Shown: positions 50,148 through 59,448, counted from the first letter of the stretch. The stretch is 64,000 bases of DNA from Martelella alba (GCF_005217455.1 NZ_SZPQ01000006.1:1-64000); one strand, 5' to 3'. Notes: generated from the sequence alone by a model not told the origin. Numbers and translations are program-made.

Positions 50148-52187
50148 ATGAATAAATTCATCGTCGCAGAGTCCGAAACCTGCATCGGTTGCCGCAGTTG
50201 CGAAGTGGCCTGCGTCGTCAGCCATCACGACGGGCATTTTCCCGATAAACGCGACGCTTTCGCACCGCGGATTAAAGTGATAAAAGGCAATAAAGCCAGT
50301 TATGCCGTCTCTTGCCATCATTGCGAGGATGCGCCCTGCGCCGCTGTTTGCCCCAACGGCGCCATCACCCGCGACCATGACGCCATCCAGGTCAATCAGA
50401 CGCTCTGCATCGGCTGCAAGAGCTGTGTGGTCGCCTGCCCGTTCGGGATGATTACGGTGGTGACCGAAACCATCCAGCCGCCCAGCCAGCGCCTGGCCGA
50501 AGCCTATCAGCGCACCGAAGCGCAAAAATGCGATCTCTGCGCCGATCGGCAATACGATCCGGCCTGTGTGGCCGCTTGTCCCACCCAGGCGTTGCAGTTA
50601 GTTGATGACGAACGGATTCGCGCTCGTCAACAGCAAAAACGCCTGGCCGCGGCGCTCAAGGATCCCGCCGGTTACCCTTTGAATGCCGATCCCCGGCTGG
50701 CGCCGATTCGACGGATGACCGCCCGAAATCAACCGCCGGCAGTCAATTTACTTGACTTGCCCCGTCCTCCGCGCCTGGAAGCGGTGAAGATTCCCCTCGA
50801 ACAACGGAAAACCGGTTTCGATGAAATTTACCAGCCCTTTAGTGAAGATCAGGTCGTCGAACAGGCCGGGCGTTGCCTGCATTGCGGCGAACAAACGTTC
50901 TGTCAATGGACCTGTCCGCTTCACAACGCCATTGCGCAATGGATTACATTGGCCGAACAGGGCCGCTTTATCGAAGCGGCCGAACTGAGTCACAGCACCA
51001 GCAGCCTGCCCGAAGTCTGCGGCCGCGTCTGCCCGCAAGATCGGTTGTGCGAACAGGCCTGTACCCTCAATGAACGGCACGGCGCCGTGACCATCGGTCA
51101 TATTGAGCGTTATATTACCGAGACCGCCTTCGCCAGCGGGTGGCGACCTGATCTTTCGCGGGTCATCCCCACTGGCAAGCGGGTGGCGGTGATTGGCGCC
51201 GGTCCCGCCGGCCTGGGATGCGCCGATATATTAATCCGCAACGGCATACAACCTGTCGTCTTCGATCGCTATCCGGAAATCGGCGGCCTGCTGACTTTCG
51301 GGATCCCTGCCTTCAAGCTGGACAAGCATATTATGGTCCGCCGGCGGGAAATTTTTACCGCCATGGGCGTGGAGTTTCGGCTTAACACTGAAATCGGCCG
51401 GGACGTTACCATGGAACAACTGCTTGATGAATATGATGCCTTGTTCCTCGGCGTAGGCACTTACCAATCCATGCGCTCCGGCCTGGACAATGAGAATGCC
51501 GAAGGCGTGTTCGACGCCTTGCCTTTTCTTATCGCCAACACCCGGCATTTGATGGGCTATCCCGATACCGACGGCCGTGCTTATGTCAGCATGGAAAACA
51601 AGACCGTGCTGGTGCTGGGCGGCGGCGATACCGCCATGGATTGCGTGCGAACGTCACTGCGCCAGGGCGCCGCCCGGGTGATTTGCGCTTATCGCCGCGA
51701 CGAGCAAAACATGCCGGGTTCGAAACGGGAGGTGAAAAACGCCCGTGAAGAAGGCGCCGAATTCATGTTCAACCTGCAACCGCTGCGTTTTGAGACTGAC
51801 GAGTCGGGACATGTGACCGGCGTCGCCGTCGTTCGGACCGCCATGGGCGAACCGGATGCGGCGGGCCGCCGGCGGGCGGTGCCGATCCCGGATTCGGAAC
51901 AGAGGATAAACGCCGATGCGGTGATTCTGGCGTTCGGTTTCCGGCCTCATCGCATGGCCTGGCTGGCGGATCATAACGTTGTGCTGGACAAACAGGGGCG
52001 CGTGGTGGCGCCGGCGGTGGCGGGCTATCCGCAGCAAACCAGTAATCCTAAAATTTTCGCCGGCGGCGATATCGTCCGCGGCGCGGACCTGATTGTCACC
52101 GCCATCGCCGAAGGTCGGAAAGCGGCGGAAAGCATAAGTTGCTATTTGAAAGATCTTGCGCGGGACGCTACGGCGGCGACATTATGA
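50148..52187 (+). CDS. AegA/YgfT-like iron-sulfur flavoprotein oxidoreductase
   Basis: A 679-residue fusion. Residues 1 to about 155 form a HydN-like ferredoxin domain with four cysteine groups: CIGCRSCEVAC (Cys 12, 15, 18, 22), CHHCEDAPCAAVCP, CIGCKSCVVACP and CDLCADRQYDPACVAACP. The remainder is a glutamate-synthase small-subunit (GltD)-like module: CLHCGEQTFCQWTCP and CGRVCPQDRLCEQAC, the FAD loop VIGAGPAGLGCA and the NADPH loop VLGGGDTAMDCVRTSLRQGA. E. coli AegA and YgfT share this layout and are linked to anaerobic urate breakdown. Which of the two this corresponds to cannot be said. It overlaps the next gene by four bases. Confidence 0.9.
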   Translation: MNKFIVAESETCIGCRSCEVACVVSHHDGHFPDKRDAFAPRIKVIKGNKASYAVSCHHCEDAPCAAVCPNGAITRDHDAIQVNQTLCIGCKSCVVACPFGMITVVTETIQPPSQRLAEAYQRTEAQKCDLCADRQYDPACVAACPTQALQLVDDERIRARQQQKRLAAALKDPAGYPLNADPRLAPIRRMTARNQPPAVNLLDLPRPPRLEAVKIPLEQRKTGFDEIYQPFSEDQVVEQAGRCLHCGEQTFCQWTCPLHNAIAQWITLAEQGRFIEAAELSHSTSSLPEVCGRVCPQDRLCEQACTLNERHGAVTIGHIERYITETAFASGWRPDLSRVIPTGKRVAVIGAGPAGLGCADILIRNGIQPVVFDRYPEIGGLLTFGIPAFKLDKHIMVRRREIFTAMGVEFRLNTEIGRDVTMEQLLDEYDALFLGVGTYQSMRSGLDNENAEGVFDALPFLIANTRHLMGYPDTDGRAYVSMENKTVLVLGGGDTAMDCVRTSLRQGAARVICAYRRDEQNMPGSKREVKNAREEGAEFMFNLQPLRFETDESGHVTGVAVVRTAMGEPDAAGRRRAVPIPDSEQRINADAVILAFGFRPHRMAWLADHNVVLDKQGRVVAPAVAGYPQQTSNPKIFAGGDIVRGADLIVTAIAEGRKAAESISCYLKDLARDATAATL

Positions 52188-52696
52188 ACAGCTTCGTTAT
52201 CGCCGACAGCCGCCAATGCATTGGTTGCCGTACATGTGAAATTGCCTGCGCGCTGGCCCATGACGACGGCAATATTTCCGGGAACGCATTCGCGCCCAGG
52301 CTAACGGTGGTAAAAACCGCCCAGATAACGTTGCCGGTGCTGTGCCGTCAGTGCGAAAACGCCGCTTGCGCCAATGTCTGTCCCGCCGGGGCGATTCGCT
52401 ACGGCGCGGACAGCGTCGAGATTCGCGCATCGCTTTGCATCGGTTGCAAGGCTTGTAGCCTGGCCTGCCCGTTCGGCGTCATCGGCCTGCGCGATATTCC
52501 GCTGTCCAATGGCGGCGGTCATCGCTTCGCGGCCTATAAATGCGATATTTGCAGTGAACGCGACCAGGGGCCGGCCTGTGTGGAAGTCTGCCCGACCGGG
52601 GCGCTGAAGTTGATGCGTCCGCAGGAATTGTCCCAGATTCAACGACAACGGCAACAATCCGCCGCGGCCGGGTCGCGGCCCGGTCGCCAGTTCTGA
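52184..52696 (+). CDS. HydN/YgfS-like 4Fe-4S ferredoxin
   Basis: A 170-residue electron-transfer protein with four cysteine groups: CIGCRTCEIAC (Cys 12, 15, 18, 22), CRQCENAACANVCP, CIGCKACSLACP and CDICSERDQGPACVEVCP, enough for four 4Fe-4S clusters. Its start is fixed by the ATGA overlap with the AegA-like gene, so the two are coupled and likely act together, as YgfS and YgfT may. The N-terminal domain of the upstream protein is a close paralogue, so the pair looks like a duplication plus fusion. HydN itself is linked to formate metabolism in E. coli; no hyc or fdhF gene is seen here. Confidence 0.88.
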   Translation: MNSFVIADSRQCIGCRTCEIACALAHDDGNISGNAFAPRLTVVKTAQITLPVLCRQCENAACANVCPAGAIRYGADSVEIRASLCIGCKACSLACPFGVIGLRDIPLSNGGGHRFAAYKCDICSERDQGPACVEVCPTGALKLMRPQELSQIQRQRQQSAAAGSRPGRQF

Positions 52697-52730
52697 CCGG
52701 ATGACCGGCGCCGTTTCCGGCGTTATCCTG

Positions 52731-52752
52731 GCGACATTAAACTGTCATCTAA
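52731..52752 (+). promoter_or_regulatory. Candidate pho box of the acid phosphatase gene
   Basis: GCGACATTAAA followed directly by CTGTCATCTAA: two 11-bp units, the second a perfect CTGTCAT, with AT-rich spacers. It lies 72-93 bp upstream of the phosphatase start in its orientation. CTTAAT about 14 bp downstream of the second heptamer could serve as -10. Confidence 0.6.
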
Positions 52753-52823
52753 GCGGCCTAGCTTAATGGCATTATGACGTTTCCCCTGCCAATACCCCCA
52801 TTTACGCTAACAAAGGATTCGAC

Positions 52824-54104
52824 ATGCGCTATTCCTCTGCCTCGGTCATCGTCTGCGCCACGATGCTGTTTTCATCCGCCTGGGCGCGTCCCGTTAATGT
52901 GATGGACTCCGGCCGAATCGGCGATGTGGTCGACACCACCACGTTTTATAGCCGCAACGCCGATTTTCTCGAGTTGGATCAGCATATTCAGAATGCGTTG
53001 CGCAAGGCGCTGCAAGGCGGCGCCCCCCAGTTGACCCGTTCGCAACTTGAGAAGGTGAAACAATCGGACACGCTGGCGGACTGGCAGTGGTTAAAGCAAT
53101 CCGGATACGACTTCCATGTCAAACAGAATCAACAGGCGGGTATTGAGCTGCTGCAGGATTTTTCCAGTCTGTCGCCGGCCGTTCTGGCGCGAAACCTGGC
53201 CATTGTTACCCAGATCAATCGCGACGCCACCCAGGGACAGCGGCAGCAGGCGCTGGTGGATGCCGAAGGCCAGAGCTACCTGTTTTTCCTGGCCGACGCC
53301 CTTGGCCCCCGTCTTGGTAAAGCCTTCCTGGCGGCTTATCAAAACGGCGAGATCGACAAGGCCGCCGCGTTAATCAAAAAAACGGAAATCAGCACCGGCG
53401 CGGCCAAGGATCATTTTAATTATCCCCGGCCCTTCCTGCGGCCCGGCAACCAGATCCACCTGGTGCCGGACGATATGGTGGTACAGGACAATAAACCCTA
53501 CGGCGCCACCGGCGGGTCTTTCCCCAGCGGACATACCAACACCGGCTATACGGATGCCTTGCTGATGGGAGAGATGATCCCGGAACGTTTCCTGCCGCTG
53601 GTGGATCGCGGCGCGCGTTATGGCTATTCCCGTATCATTTTGGGCGTGCACTATCCGTTGGATATCATCGGTTCGCGGATGGTGGCCGAACGTAACGTCG
53701 CCCATTTCCTTAACGACCCCAAATACCGGGTCTTGTTCGACGAAGCCAAACAGCAACTGCGCGCCGCGCTGGCAAAAGAATGCGGTGAGCCCCTGGCGGA
53801 GTGCGCCAAAAATCAGGGTGCGGCCGATCCCTACTTCGGCAAGGGCCTGACCGTTTTTTACCGCTATACCATGACCTACGGTTTACCGGCGGACAAGAAC
53901 GCCAAAGCCCGTCCGGTGAAAGTGCCGGAAGGCGCGGAAATTCTACTGGCGGCGCCGCTGCCTCGGATGACCGTCGCGCAACGCCGGGCGTTGATGGCCA
54001 AAACCGCCATCCCCAATGGCTATCCTTTGTCGGCCGGTACTGGCGAACAAAATTTCTGGCAGCGCCTGGACCTGCATGACGCGATGCTCAATGGGATGCG
54101 TTGA
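52824..54104 (+). CDS. Secreted PAP2-fold acid phosphatase (class A-like)
   Basis: A 426-residue protein with a signal peptide (MRYSSASVIVCATMLFSSAW, likely cut after Ala 21) and the three phosphatase motifs of the PAP2/class A family: KDHFNYPRPF near residue 195, GGSFPSGHT near 232 and SRIILGVHYPLDIIGSR near 268-284. These give the phosphate-binding Lys, Arg, Ser and the two catalytic His. PhoN-type class A enzymes are about 250 residues; here both the N-terminal helical region and the C-terminal part are longer. It is predicted to release phosphate from organic esters in the periplasm. A pho box-like repeat precedes it. Confidence 0.88.
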   Translation: MRYSSASVIVCATMLFSSAWARPVNVMDSGRIGDVVDTTTFYSRNADFLELDQHIQNALRKALQGGAPQLTRSQLEKVKQSDTLADWQWLKQSGYDFHVKQNQQAGIELLQDFSSLSPAVLARNLAIVTQINRDATQGQRQQALVDAEGQSYLFFLADALGPRLGKAFLAAYQNGEIDKAAALIKKTEISTGAAKDHFNYPRPFLRPGNQIHLVPDDMVVQDNKPYGATGGSFPSGHTNTGYTDALLMGEMIPERFLPLVDRGARYGYSRIILGVHYPLDIIGSRMVAERNVAHFLNDPKYRVLFDEAKQQLRAALAKECGEPLAECAKNQGAADPYFGKGLTVFYRYTMTYGLPADKNAKARPVKVPEGAEILLAAPLPRMTVAQRRALMAKTAIPNGYPLSAGTGEQNFWQRLDLHDAMLNGMR

Positions 54105-54211
54105 ACGGTCTGGGACCGGCAAGCTGGAATACGTTGTGTCTCGCGATACCTTTTCACCGGCCGGCAAGGTACACTGGACGGCATGACACAGACATTCCAG
54201 CGAGGAATAAT

Positions 54212-55141
54212 ATGGACCGGCTGGCGGCGATGGAAATTTTTGTCACAGTCGTGGAAACCGGTTCATTCACCGCTGCGGCCAAGCGGCTGGATCTCGGCCA
54301 GCCGGCGGTATCAAAGATTATCGCCACTCTGGAACTGCGGCTCGGCGTCCGATTGCTTATCCGCTCCACCCGTGGCCTCACCCCCACGGAAGCCGGCGAG
54401 GATTACTACCAAAGCGCCAAACGCGCCATCGATCATGTCAATGAGGCCGAAGCGGCGATCCGTGAGTCCGGCGCGGGCCTGACCGGCCGTTTACGCATTT
54501 GCGCGCCCGTCACGTTCGCCCGTTTGCACATTCTGCCGCGGCTGGCCGGTTTTCTGGAGCGCCATCCAGGACTTGATATCGATGTCGTGCTTGACGATCG
54601 CCATATCGATCTGATTGCCGAAGGCATTGATGTGGCATTGCGTTTGGGCGATCAGGCGGATTCCGGCCTTATCGCCCGTAGGCTTGATACCTGCCGGCGG
54701 GTGATTCTCGGCACGCCCGACTATTTTCGCCGCACGGGCGAACCGCGGATCCCGGAAGATCTGCCGGCGCATCAGGCGGTAGTCTACACCCAGCGCGACG
54801 GCGGCGGTTCCCGCTGGCGTTTCAGGCGGCAAGGCGAAACCCGCGCCGTCAATGGCCGGGGGCGGATCCGCGTATCGGCCGCCGAAGGTATTCGCGCCCT
54901 GGTCTTGTCCGGGTTAGGTCTGACCATGGCGTCGGAATGGATGTTCGCGCCCGAACTGGTCGATGGCCGGGTAGTGTCGGTACTCAATGACTGGCAATTG
55001 CCGGCCATGGATCTCTGGGCGGTGTTTCCCTCCGGGCGGCTGGCCGGTGCGCGGGCCCGCGCCTTCGTCAATTATCTCTACGAATCCATTCGGGAAAGGC
55101 CGCTATACCAGACGGCCACGCTTCATTCCGCACAGGAATAA
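54212..55141 (+). CDS. LysR-family transcriptional regulator
   Basis: A 309-residue LysR regulator. From the ATG at 54212 (GAGGA upstream) it starts MDRLAAMEIFVTVVETGSFT, then AAAKRLDLGQPAVSKIIATL as the helix-turn-helix, and a substrate-binding-like effector domain with GRLRICAPVTFARLHILPRL and DLIAEGIDVALRLG, the style of the CrgA/DmlR subgroup. It is encoded just upstream of an MFS gene on the same strand and may control it. The ligand is unknown. The frame is open back into the phosphatase stop without likeness. Confidence 0.9.
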   Translation: MDRLAAMEIFVTVVETGSFTAAAKRLDLGQPAVSKIIATLELRLGVRLLIRSTRGLTPTEAGEDYYQSAKRAIDHVNEAEAAIRESGAGLTGRLRICAPVTFARLHILPRLAGFLERHPGLDIDVVLDDRHIDLIAEGIDVALRLGDQADSGLIARRLDTCRRVILGTPDYFRRTGEPRIPEDLPAHQAVVYTQRDGGGSRWRFRRQGETRAVNGRGRIRVSAAEGIRALVLSGLGLTMASEWMFAPELVDGRVVSVLNDWQLPAMDLWAVFPSGRLAGARARAFVNYLYESIRERPLYQTATLHSAQE

Positions 55142-55242
55142 CTCATAGTTTCATTATCCGTCTACTGTCGCGACGGCCCAACGCTTATGCTGGCGGTCAT
55201 TACGCATCGGCCGATTAAGGCCTTATTTATAAGGGGGGAAAT

Positions 55243-56418
55243 ATGTCGCTCACATCATTGGAATCACGGGAAAAAAACGTGGCGCTCGGCGCCTTACTGA
55301 TTTTTACCATGGCCGTGGCCTGCGGTATCGCCGTCGCCAATATTTATTACAACCAACCGATGCTGGTCATGATCGCCGCCAGCTTTCCCGGACAGTTCGG
55401 CGCATCGCTGGTGCCGACCGTGACCCAATTGGGGTATGCGGCCGGATTGCTGCTGCTGGTGCCGCTGGGCGACCTGTTGGATCGCCGTAAACTTATTGTG
55501 GCGCAATTCCTGTTACTGGCGCTGGCGTCATTGCTGGCGGCCTACGCGCCGACCGCTTTGACGCTGGTGGGGGCGTCTTTGTTGCTGGGCATCGGCGCCA
55601 CGGCGGCGCAGCAGATTGTGCCCCTGGCGGCGACCCTGGCTGCCCCGGCCAGGCGCGGCGCCGTGGTGGGCGCCGTTATGAGCGGATTGCTCAGCGGTAT
55701 TTTGCTCAGCCGGACCTTATCCGGATTCATTTCGGCCTCGGCGGGCTGGCGGGCGATGTTTCTGCTGGGGGTGCCGCTGGCGCTGCTGGGCGCCCTGGCC
55801 ATGGGCAGAATATTGCCGTCGGTAAAACCCACGGTCTCCCTTGGCTATGGCGAGCTAATGATCTCTTTGGCGCGACTGTGGCGTGAAGAACCGCGGCTGC
55901 GTCAGGCCACCCTGACCCAGGCTTCGTTGTTCGCGGCTTTCAGCGCCTTTTGGAGCGTTCTGGCGCTTTATCTGGCGCAACGCTATCAACTCGGCGCCGG
56001 CGTCGCCGGCTTGTTTGGCGTGGTGGGCGCCGCCGGCGTCCTGGCGGCGCCCGCGGCCGGACGCCTGGCCGATCGGATCGGCGGGCGTCGGGTAGTGACG
56101 GCGGGCGCGGCGCTGGTTTTACTGTCCTGGCTGATTTTCGCCGGCTGGACAACCCTTACGGGCCTCATCGTCGGCGTGATTCTGCTCGACCTTGGCGTGC
56201 AAAGCGCGCTTATCGCCAATCAGCATGTGATCTACGGTTTGCGTGCACAAGCCAAGGGGCGGGTCAATACCTTGTTTATGGGCGGCATGTTCCTGGGCGG
56301 CACCTTGGGATCCATGACGGCGATGCTGGCCTGGGAACAAGACGGCTGGCAAGGCGTCAGTTATCTTGCCATCGCGCTGGCGGTACTGGCGTCTATTGCC
56401 ATCGCCCCGCGCAGGTAA
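55243..56418 (+). CDS. MFS transporter (drug:proton antiporter type)
   Basis: A 391-residue major facilitator with about twelve hydrophobic helices. GDLLDRRKLIVAQFLLLAL is the loop 2-3 motif and NIYYNQPMLVMIAASF is typical of the DHA1 subfamily that contains sugar-efflux and multidrug exporters. Its place 100 bp after a LysR gene suggests the two form an inducible efflux unit. The substrate cannot be told. Confidence 0.87.
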   Translation: MSLTSLESREKNVALGALLIFTMAVACGIAVANIYYNQPMLVMIAASFPGQFGASLVPTVTQLGYAAGLLLLVPLGDLLDRRKLIVAQFLLLALASLLAAYAPTALTLVGASLLLGIGATAAQQIVPLAATLAAPARRGAVVGAVMSGLLSGILLSRTLSGFISASAGWRAMFLLGVPLALLGALAMGRILPSVKPTVSLGYGELMISLARLWREEPRLRQATLTQASLFAAFSAFWSVLALYLAQRYQLGAGVAGLFGVVGAAGVLAAPAAGRLADRIGGRRVVTAGAALVLLSWLIFAGWTTLTGLIVGVILLDLGVQSALIANQHVIYGLRAQAKGRVNTLFMGGMFLGGTLGSMTAMLAWEQDGWQGVSYLAIALAVLASIAIAPRR

Positions 56419-56425
56419 TGACTTA

Positions 56426-56442
56426 TGTCCCGTGAGGGGACA
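56426..56442 (+). terminator. Short hairpin after the MFS gene
   Basis: TGTCCC / GGGACA with a 5-base loop, 8 bp after the MFS stop, followed about 10 bases later by TTCTTTTG. The stem is short, so termination is tentative. Confidence 0.35.
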
Positions 56443-56795
56443 AGCACAATTCTTTTGCGGAAATCGTCCAATACCAGACTGGTTTTTAGCTATTTACCTT
56501 GGCTGTGCTAACGGATGATGATTTAAGACATCCGCCCAATAGCGCCTCAGGCCCACCCCATCGCCCAGAACCGATCATCCGGCGCGCCTGACAAGGTTCG
56601 CCGCCAAGGCGCGCCGAACTGCCCGGCACCGGGTATTTACTACTCCTTCCGGCGGCGGTCTTGCCGCCGCCATACCAAGCCGCTACCCTTTGCCCTGCGA
56701 TGAGCGCCGAACGTCGAGCGCCGGCAGGCGAGACCGCATCCTGACCGGTTATGTTCCCCAGTGGCCCGGTTGCGGCCAATCTCTCAAGGAAGGGA
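56443..56795. other. Intergenic region before the SET-domain-like gene
   Basis: About 350 bp, GC-rich in its right half. It contains a strong hairpin, GGCGGCGG facing CCGCCGCC, at 56651-56671, without a T-run. A type III hrp box (GGAACC...CCAC) was looked for and not found. The promoter of the downstream gene is not resolved. Confidence 0.5.
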
Positions 56796-57998
56796 ATGAT
56801 GAACCCCAGTGGCTCTTATGACTTTATCGCGCATATCCCTGTTTTTCCGTTTTTGCGCGACTTGCCGGCATATCGGCTCGAAAACATTCAGCAACGACTA
56901 CAGGAAATACGCAATTGCTGCGAACATTGCCGTCCGCTCTGGGGACAATGGCAAAAAGTGGCCGATAGCTTGCTGCAAAAGGCATCAGGCAAAGCCGCGA
57001 GCGGTGAACATCCCTGCCGCCCCATTACTATCGGCCTGGAATGCACCCGCGCTATCAGCCAGCGGATGGTTACCGTCCAGGACAAGACCGCCCTGACGGC
57101 ACGAGGCTTGGATATCCAGGCCGCGTTGCCGGTTCAGGATAATATGCTGATTACTTGTCTGGTGGACCTTCGCCGCAATAAGAAAGCCGTGGCGGCCGGC
57201 GACGAACTGGCCGCCGCGCATTATTATGCCAGTAAAGCAATGGAAGGTATTCTCGAATCCATGCTGAAATACCGGTTGAAAGAAGCCATGCTCGCCATCA
57301 GACGCGGTTATGACCCCGCGGCCAACCGGCTCTTTCCGCTGCGCGACGTTCGCGGCGCCCAGGTTGATATCAGTTTTATCAATAACCTCTCTTTGGTGGC
57401 TGATTCCGGGAGGCGATACGCCGCCACCGATATCAAACCCTTTGTCGCGCCAGGTTTAAGTGGAGACGACAGGCAGCGGCTCTACACCACGCTGCTATGC
57501 CGGAAATTGACCCAATCCGAGTTGCCGCCTCACGAAATCGCCCTGATCGGCCAATGGGGCGTTATCGCGAATCAGGATTTGCCCGCGGCGCGCTGTATCG
57601 GAATATTTTCCGGAACCCTGGTGTCGAGTAAAGAAATGGGGGACGGCGAATTGTTCAGCCACGACTACATTATCGATATTTCAGTAAAAAGCCAACCGAC
57701 CACCTATTTAGACAGCGATGGTATCCTGTCTAAAATCAATACGATATATGCCTACAACGAAGAGGGTAAACCAGTATGTCAAGGGGAATTGGGCTACAAC
57801 GTGGAGATCGCCAGATTCAAAACGCACCTAACCGACGGACGCAAAATCAATCTGGTCGCTATTTTCACCACCGAGTTCATTTCCGCCGGCCGGGAATTAC
57901 GTTTGAACTACCATTATTCCCGGGATCAGATAGCCAGTTTGCCGCCCCCTCCGCCATCGCTTTACCCGCCATCCCCCCGGCGTCTGAAAGCCCAATAG
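56796..57998 (+). CDS. SET-domain-like protein
   Basis: A 400-residue protein without a signal peptide. The C-terminal part (about 255-375) looks like a SET domain: GVIANQDLPAARCIGIFSG fits the strand pair that opens SET domains, and ISAGRELRLNYHYS fits the closing GEEL-x-x-DY motif with its tyrosine. Between them, the usual NHxCxPN motif is replaced by a diverged GELGYNVEIARFK. The N-terminal 250 residues are helical and not recognised; the tail is Pro-rich (PPPPPSLYPPSP). SET enzymes methylate lysines and are mainly eukaryotic; bacterial ones include host-directed effectors. The start (56796 or 56799) follows AAGGA. The 3' end overlaps zntB by 37 bp. Confidence 0.6.
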   Translation: MMNPSGSYDFIAHIPVFPFLRDLPAYRLENIQQRLQEIRNCCEHCRPLWGQWQKVADSLLQKASGKAASGEHPCRPITIGLECTRAISQRMVTVQDKTALTARGLDIQAALPVQDNMLITCLVDLRRNKKAVAAGDELAAAHYYASKAMEGILESMLKYRLKEAMLAIRRGYDPAANRLFPLRDVRGAQVDISFINNLSLVADSGRRYAATDIKPFVAPGLSGDDRQRLYTTLLCRKLTQSELPPHEIALIGQWGVIANQDLPAARCIGIFSGTLVSSKEMGDGELFSHDYIIDISVKSQPTTYLDSDGILSKINTIYAYNEEGKPVCQGELGYNVEIARFKTHLTDGRKINLVAIFTTEFISAGRELRLNYHYSRDQIASLPPPPPSLYPPSPRRLKAQ

Positions 57999-58984
57999 GC
58001 GGCGATCAGGGTGAAGACGGTGATAAGCATTACCAGCAGCAGAAAACCATGATGGCTGCCGGCCAGCGGAATGCCGCCGACATTCATGCCGAATAAACCG
58101 GCGACAATATTGATGGGCAAAGCCAATACCGTAATAACGGTCAGTTGAAACAACGTGCGATTATTCTGCTCCATCTGTTTGGCGGCGATCTCCTCTTGTA
58201 GCAAACGGATACGCTCGGTCAATCCCGTCAGATCATTGAGCACCACCGTAAACTCTTCGGCGAAATGCCGTAAATCCTGGACTACGCCGTTATCCAACCA
58301 GGACGGCGGCCGGCTCATGAGCCGGAACAACGCCGCCGGCTCCGGCGCCAATAGGCGCTGATAGCGTAACAGCATCCGGCGCAGCCGCCCCAGGGCGGTA
58401 CGGTTGTTTTTGATATGGTGGCTCAGCAACCGTTCCTCAATGGCGTCGACGAATTGATTGGCCTGACGCACGATTTGTTCGAGCACGTCCTCCTGTTCCT
58501 CCAACAATTGCACCAGCAACGCGGTGGGTGATACCGGCTGTAATTCATCAAGCCGGCGAAACAGGAATTCAATAAGGCGGACCGGTTTATGGCGCGCGGT
58601 AACAACCAATTGCTGCCGGCAATACAGCCAGAGCGTGGCCGCTTCGTCATCCCCGCTTTGCGGATGGAAAACGACATCGTTCAATACGGCGAACAGCTCC
58701 GTTCCCTGGCGCTCTATCCGGGTGCTGCGCGATCCCTGGCGTATTTCTTCGAAGAAAAACTCCGCCAAGTCGAAATGCCTTTTCAGCCATTTTTCAGCAG
58801 TGGCATGATTGAGATTGACATGCAGCCAGATGAAACCTGATTCCGGCGCAAGCCTATTGAATTCCTGGATAACTTCCCAGGAGGAAATCCGCCGGGGCGC
58901 CTTATACGGCGCAAAAACATAACCGTATATCAGCCCCGTGACTTCATCGTTAAAATTCAGTTGCTGTAAATTTTCCGTCGGCAT
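57962..58984 (-). CDS. zntB: Zinc transporter ZntB (CorA family)
   Basis: ZntB is a CorA-type pentameric membrane channel or transporter that moves zinc. The 340-residue protein (E. coli 327) has a large cytoplasmic N-terminal domain, a long helix region with LTERIRLLQEEIAAKQMEQN, and two C-terminal helices around GLFGMNVGGIPL, the variant GMN motif of ZntB with IPL following. It is convergent with the SET-like gene, overlapping by 37 bp. The zinc exporter zntA, expected next to tusA, is not in the window. Confidence 0.9.
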   Translation of the reverse strand: MPTENLQQLNFNDEVTGLIYGYVFAPYKAPRRISSWEVIQEFNRLAPESGFIWLHVNLNHATAEKWLKRHFDLAEFFFEEIRQGSRSTRIERQGTELFAVLNDVVFHPQSGDDEAATLWLYCRQQLVVTARHKPVRLIEFLFRRLDELQPVSPTALLVQLLEEQEDVLEQIVRQANQFVDAIEERLLSHHIKNNRTALGRLRRMLLRYQRLLAPEPAALFRLMSRPPSWLDNGVVQDLRHFAEEFTVVLNDLTGLTERIRLLQEEIAAKQMEQNNRTLFQLTVITVLALPINIVAGLFGMNVGGIPLAGSHHGFLLLVMLITVFTLIAAYWAFRRRGDGG

Positions 58985-59052
58985 GGTTCATATCATCGCG
59001 AGGAGGAATAACGTTATTACGCCAGTAACAAAAATAAATGCAATCCCTAATT

Positions 59053-59159
59053 TATACTCCATATACTTCGAGTTGCATCGCGGCGGCAGAGACGACGCGG
59101 CAACCGGGATGAACGAACATCGCCAACAAAAAGGCAACGTGAAATATGACGGAGATATT
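59053..59159. repeat. ERIC-type repeat with altered centre
   Basis: Left arm CTTCGAGTTGCATCGCGGCG and right arm CGCCAACAAAAAGGCAACGT, ending GAAATATGACGGAGATATT, are typical; the central palindrome is replaced by a shorter unrelated stretch. It lies between zntB and olsF. Confidence 0.7.
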
Positions 59160-59174
59160 ATCACCGTCGACGAG

Positions 59175-59207
59175 TTGTCATAATATCGTCATATAATCGA
59201 CATCCTA
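59175..59207 (+). promoter_or_regulatory. Candidate pho box upstream of the ornithine-lipid synthase gene
   Basis: Three 11-bp units in tandem: TTGTCATAATA, TCGTCATATAA, TCGACATCCTA. The first two fit CTGTCAT plus AT-rich spacer with three mismatches in fourteen heptamer positions. They read in the direction of olsF, about 240 bp upstream of its start. The long leader (59208-59448) has no other recognised element. Confidence 0.55.
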
Positions 59208-59448
59208 TTGCGTCCCCCGCCAGGGACGATGCGAATCAATGGCGTTAATGAAAGCGACTGTTTAAATATCTGGAAACACATGGCAAATAGTGGGGTTAGT
59301 GGTGATAACGGGACATCCCGCCCCTCTCTCGGTACGCTGGTAACGTTTGGTAATACCCTAACCCGCGCGGCTAACGACATCATATGGCTGCCATTGAAAT
59401 GTCATCCACCCCGTTTATTTTTGAAACATCTTATTTGGAGGTGTTTCT

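Noticed and set aside
56443-56795. hrp box for type III control of the SET-like gene
   Set aside because: No GGAACC-N15/16-CCAC pattern in the upstream region, so a type III link is unsupported at promoter level.
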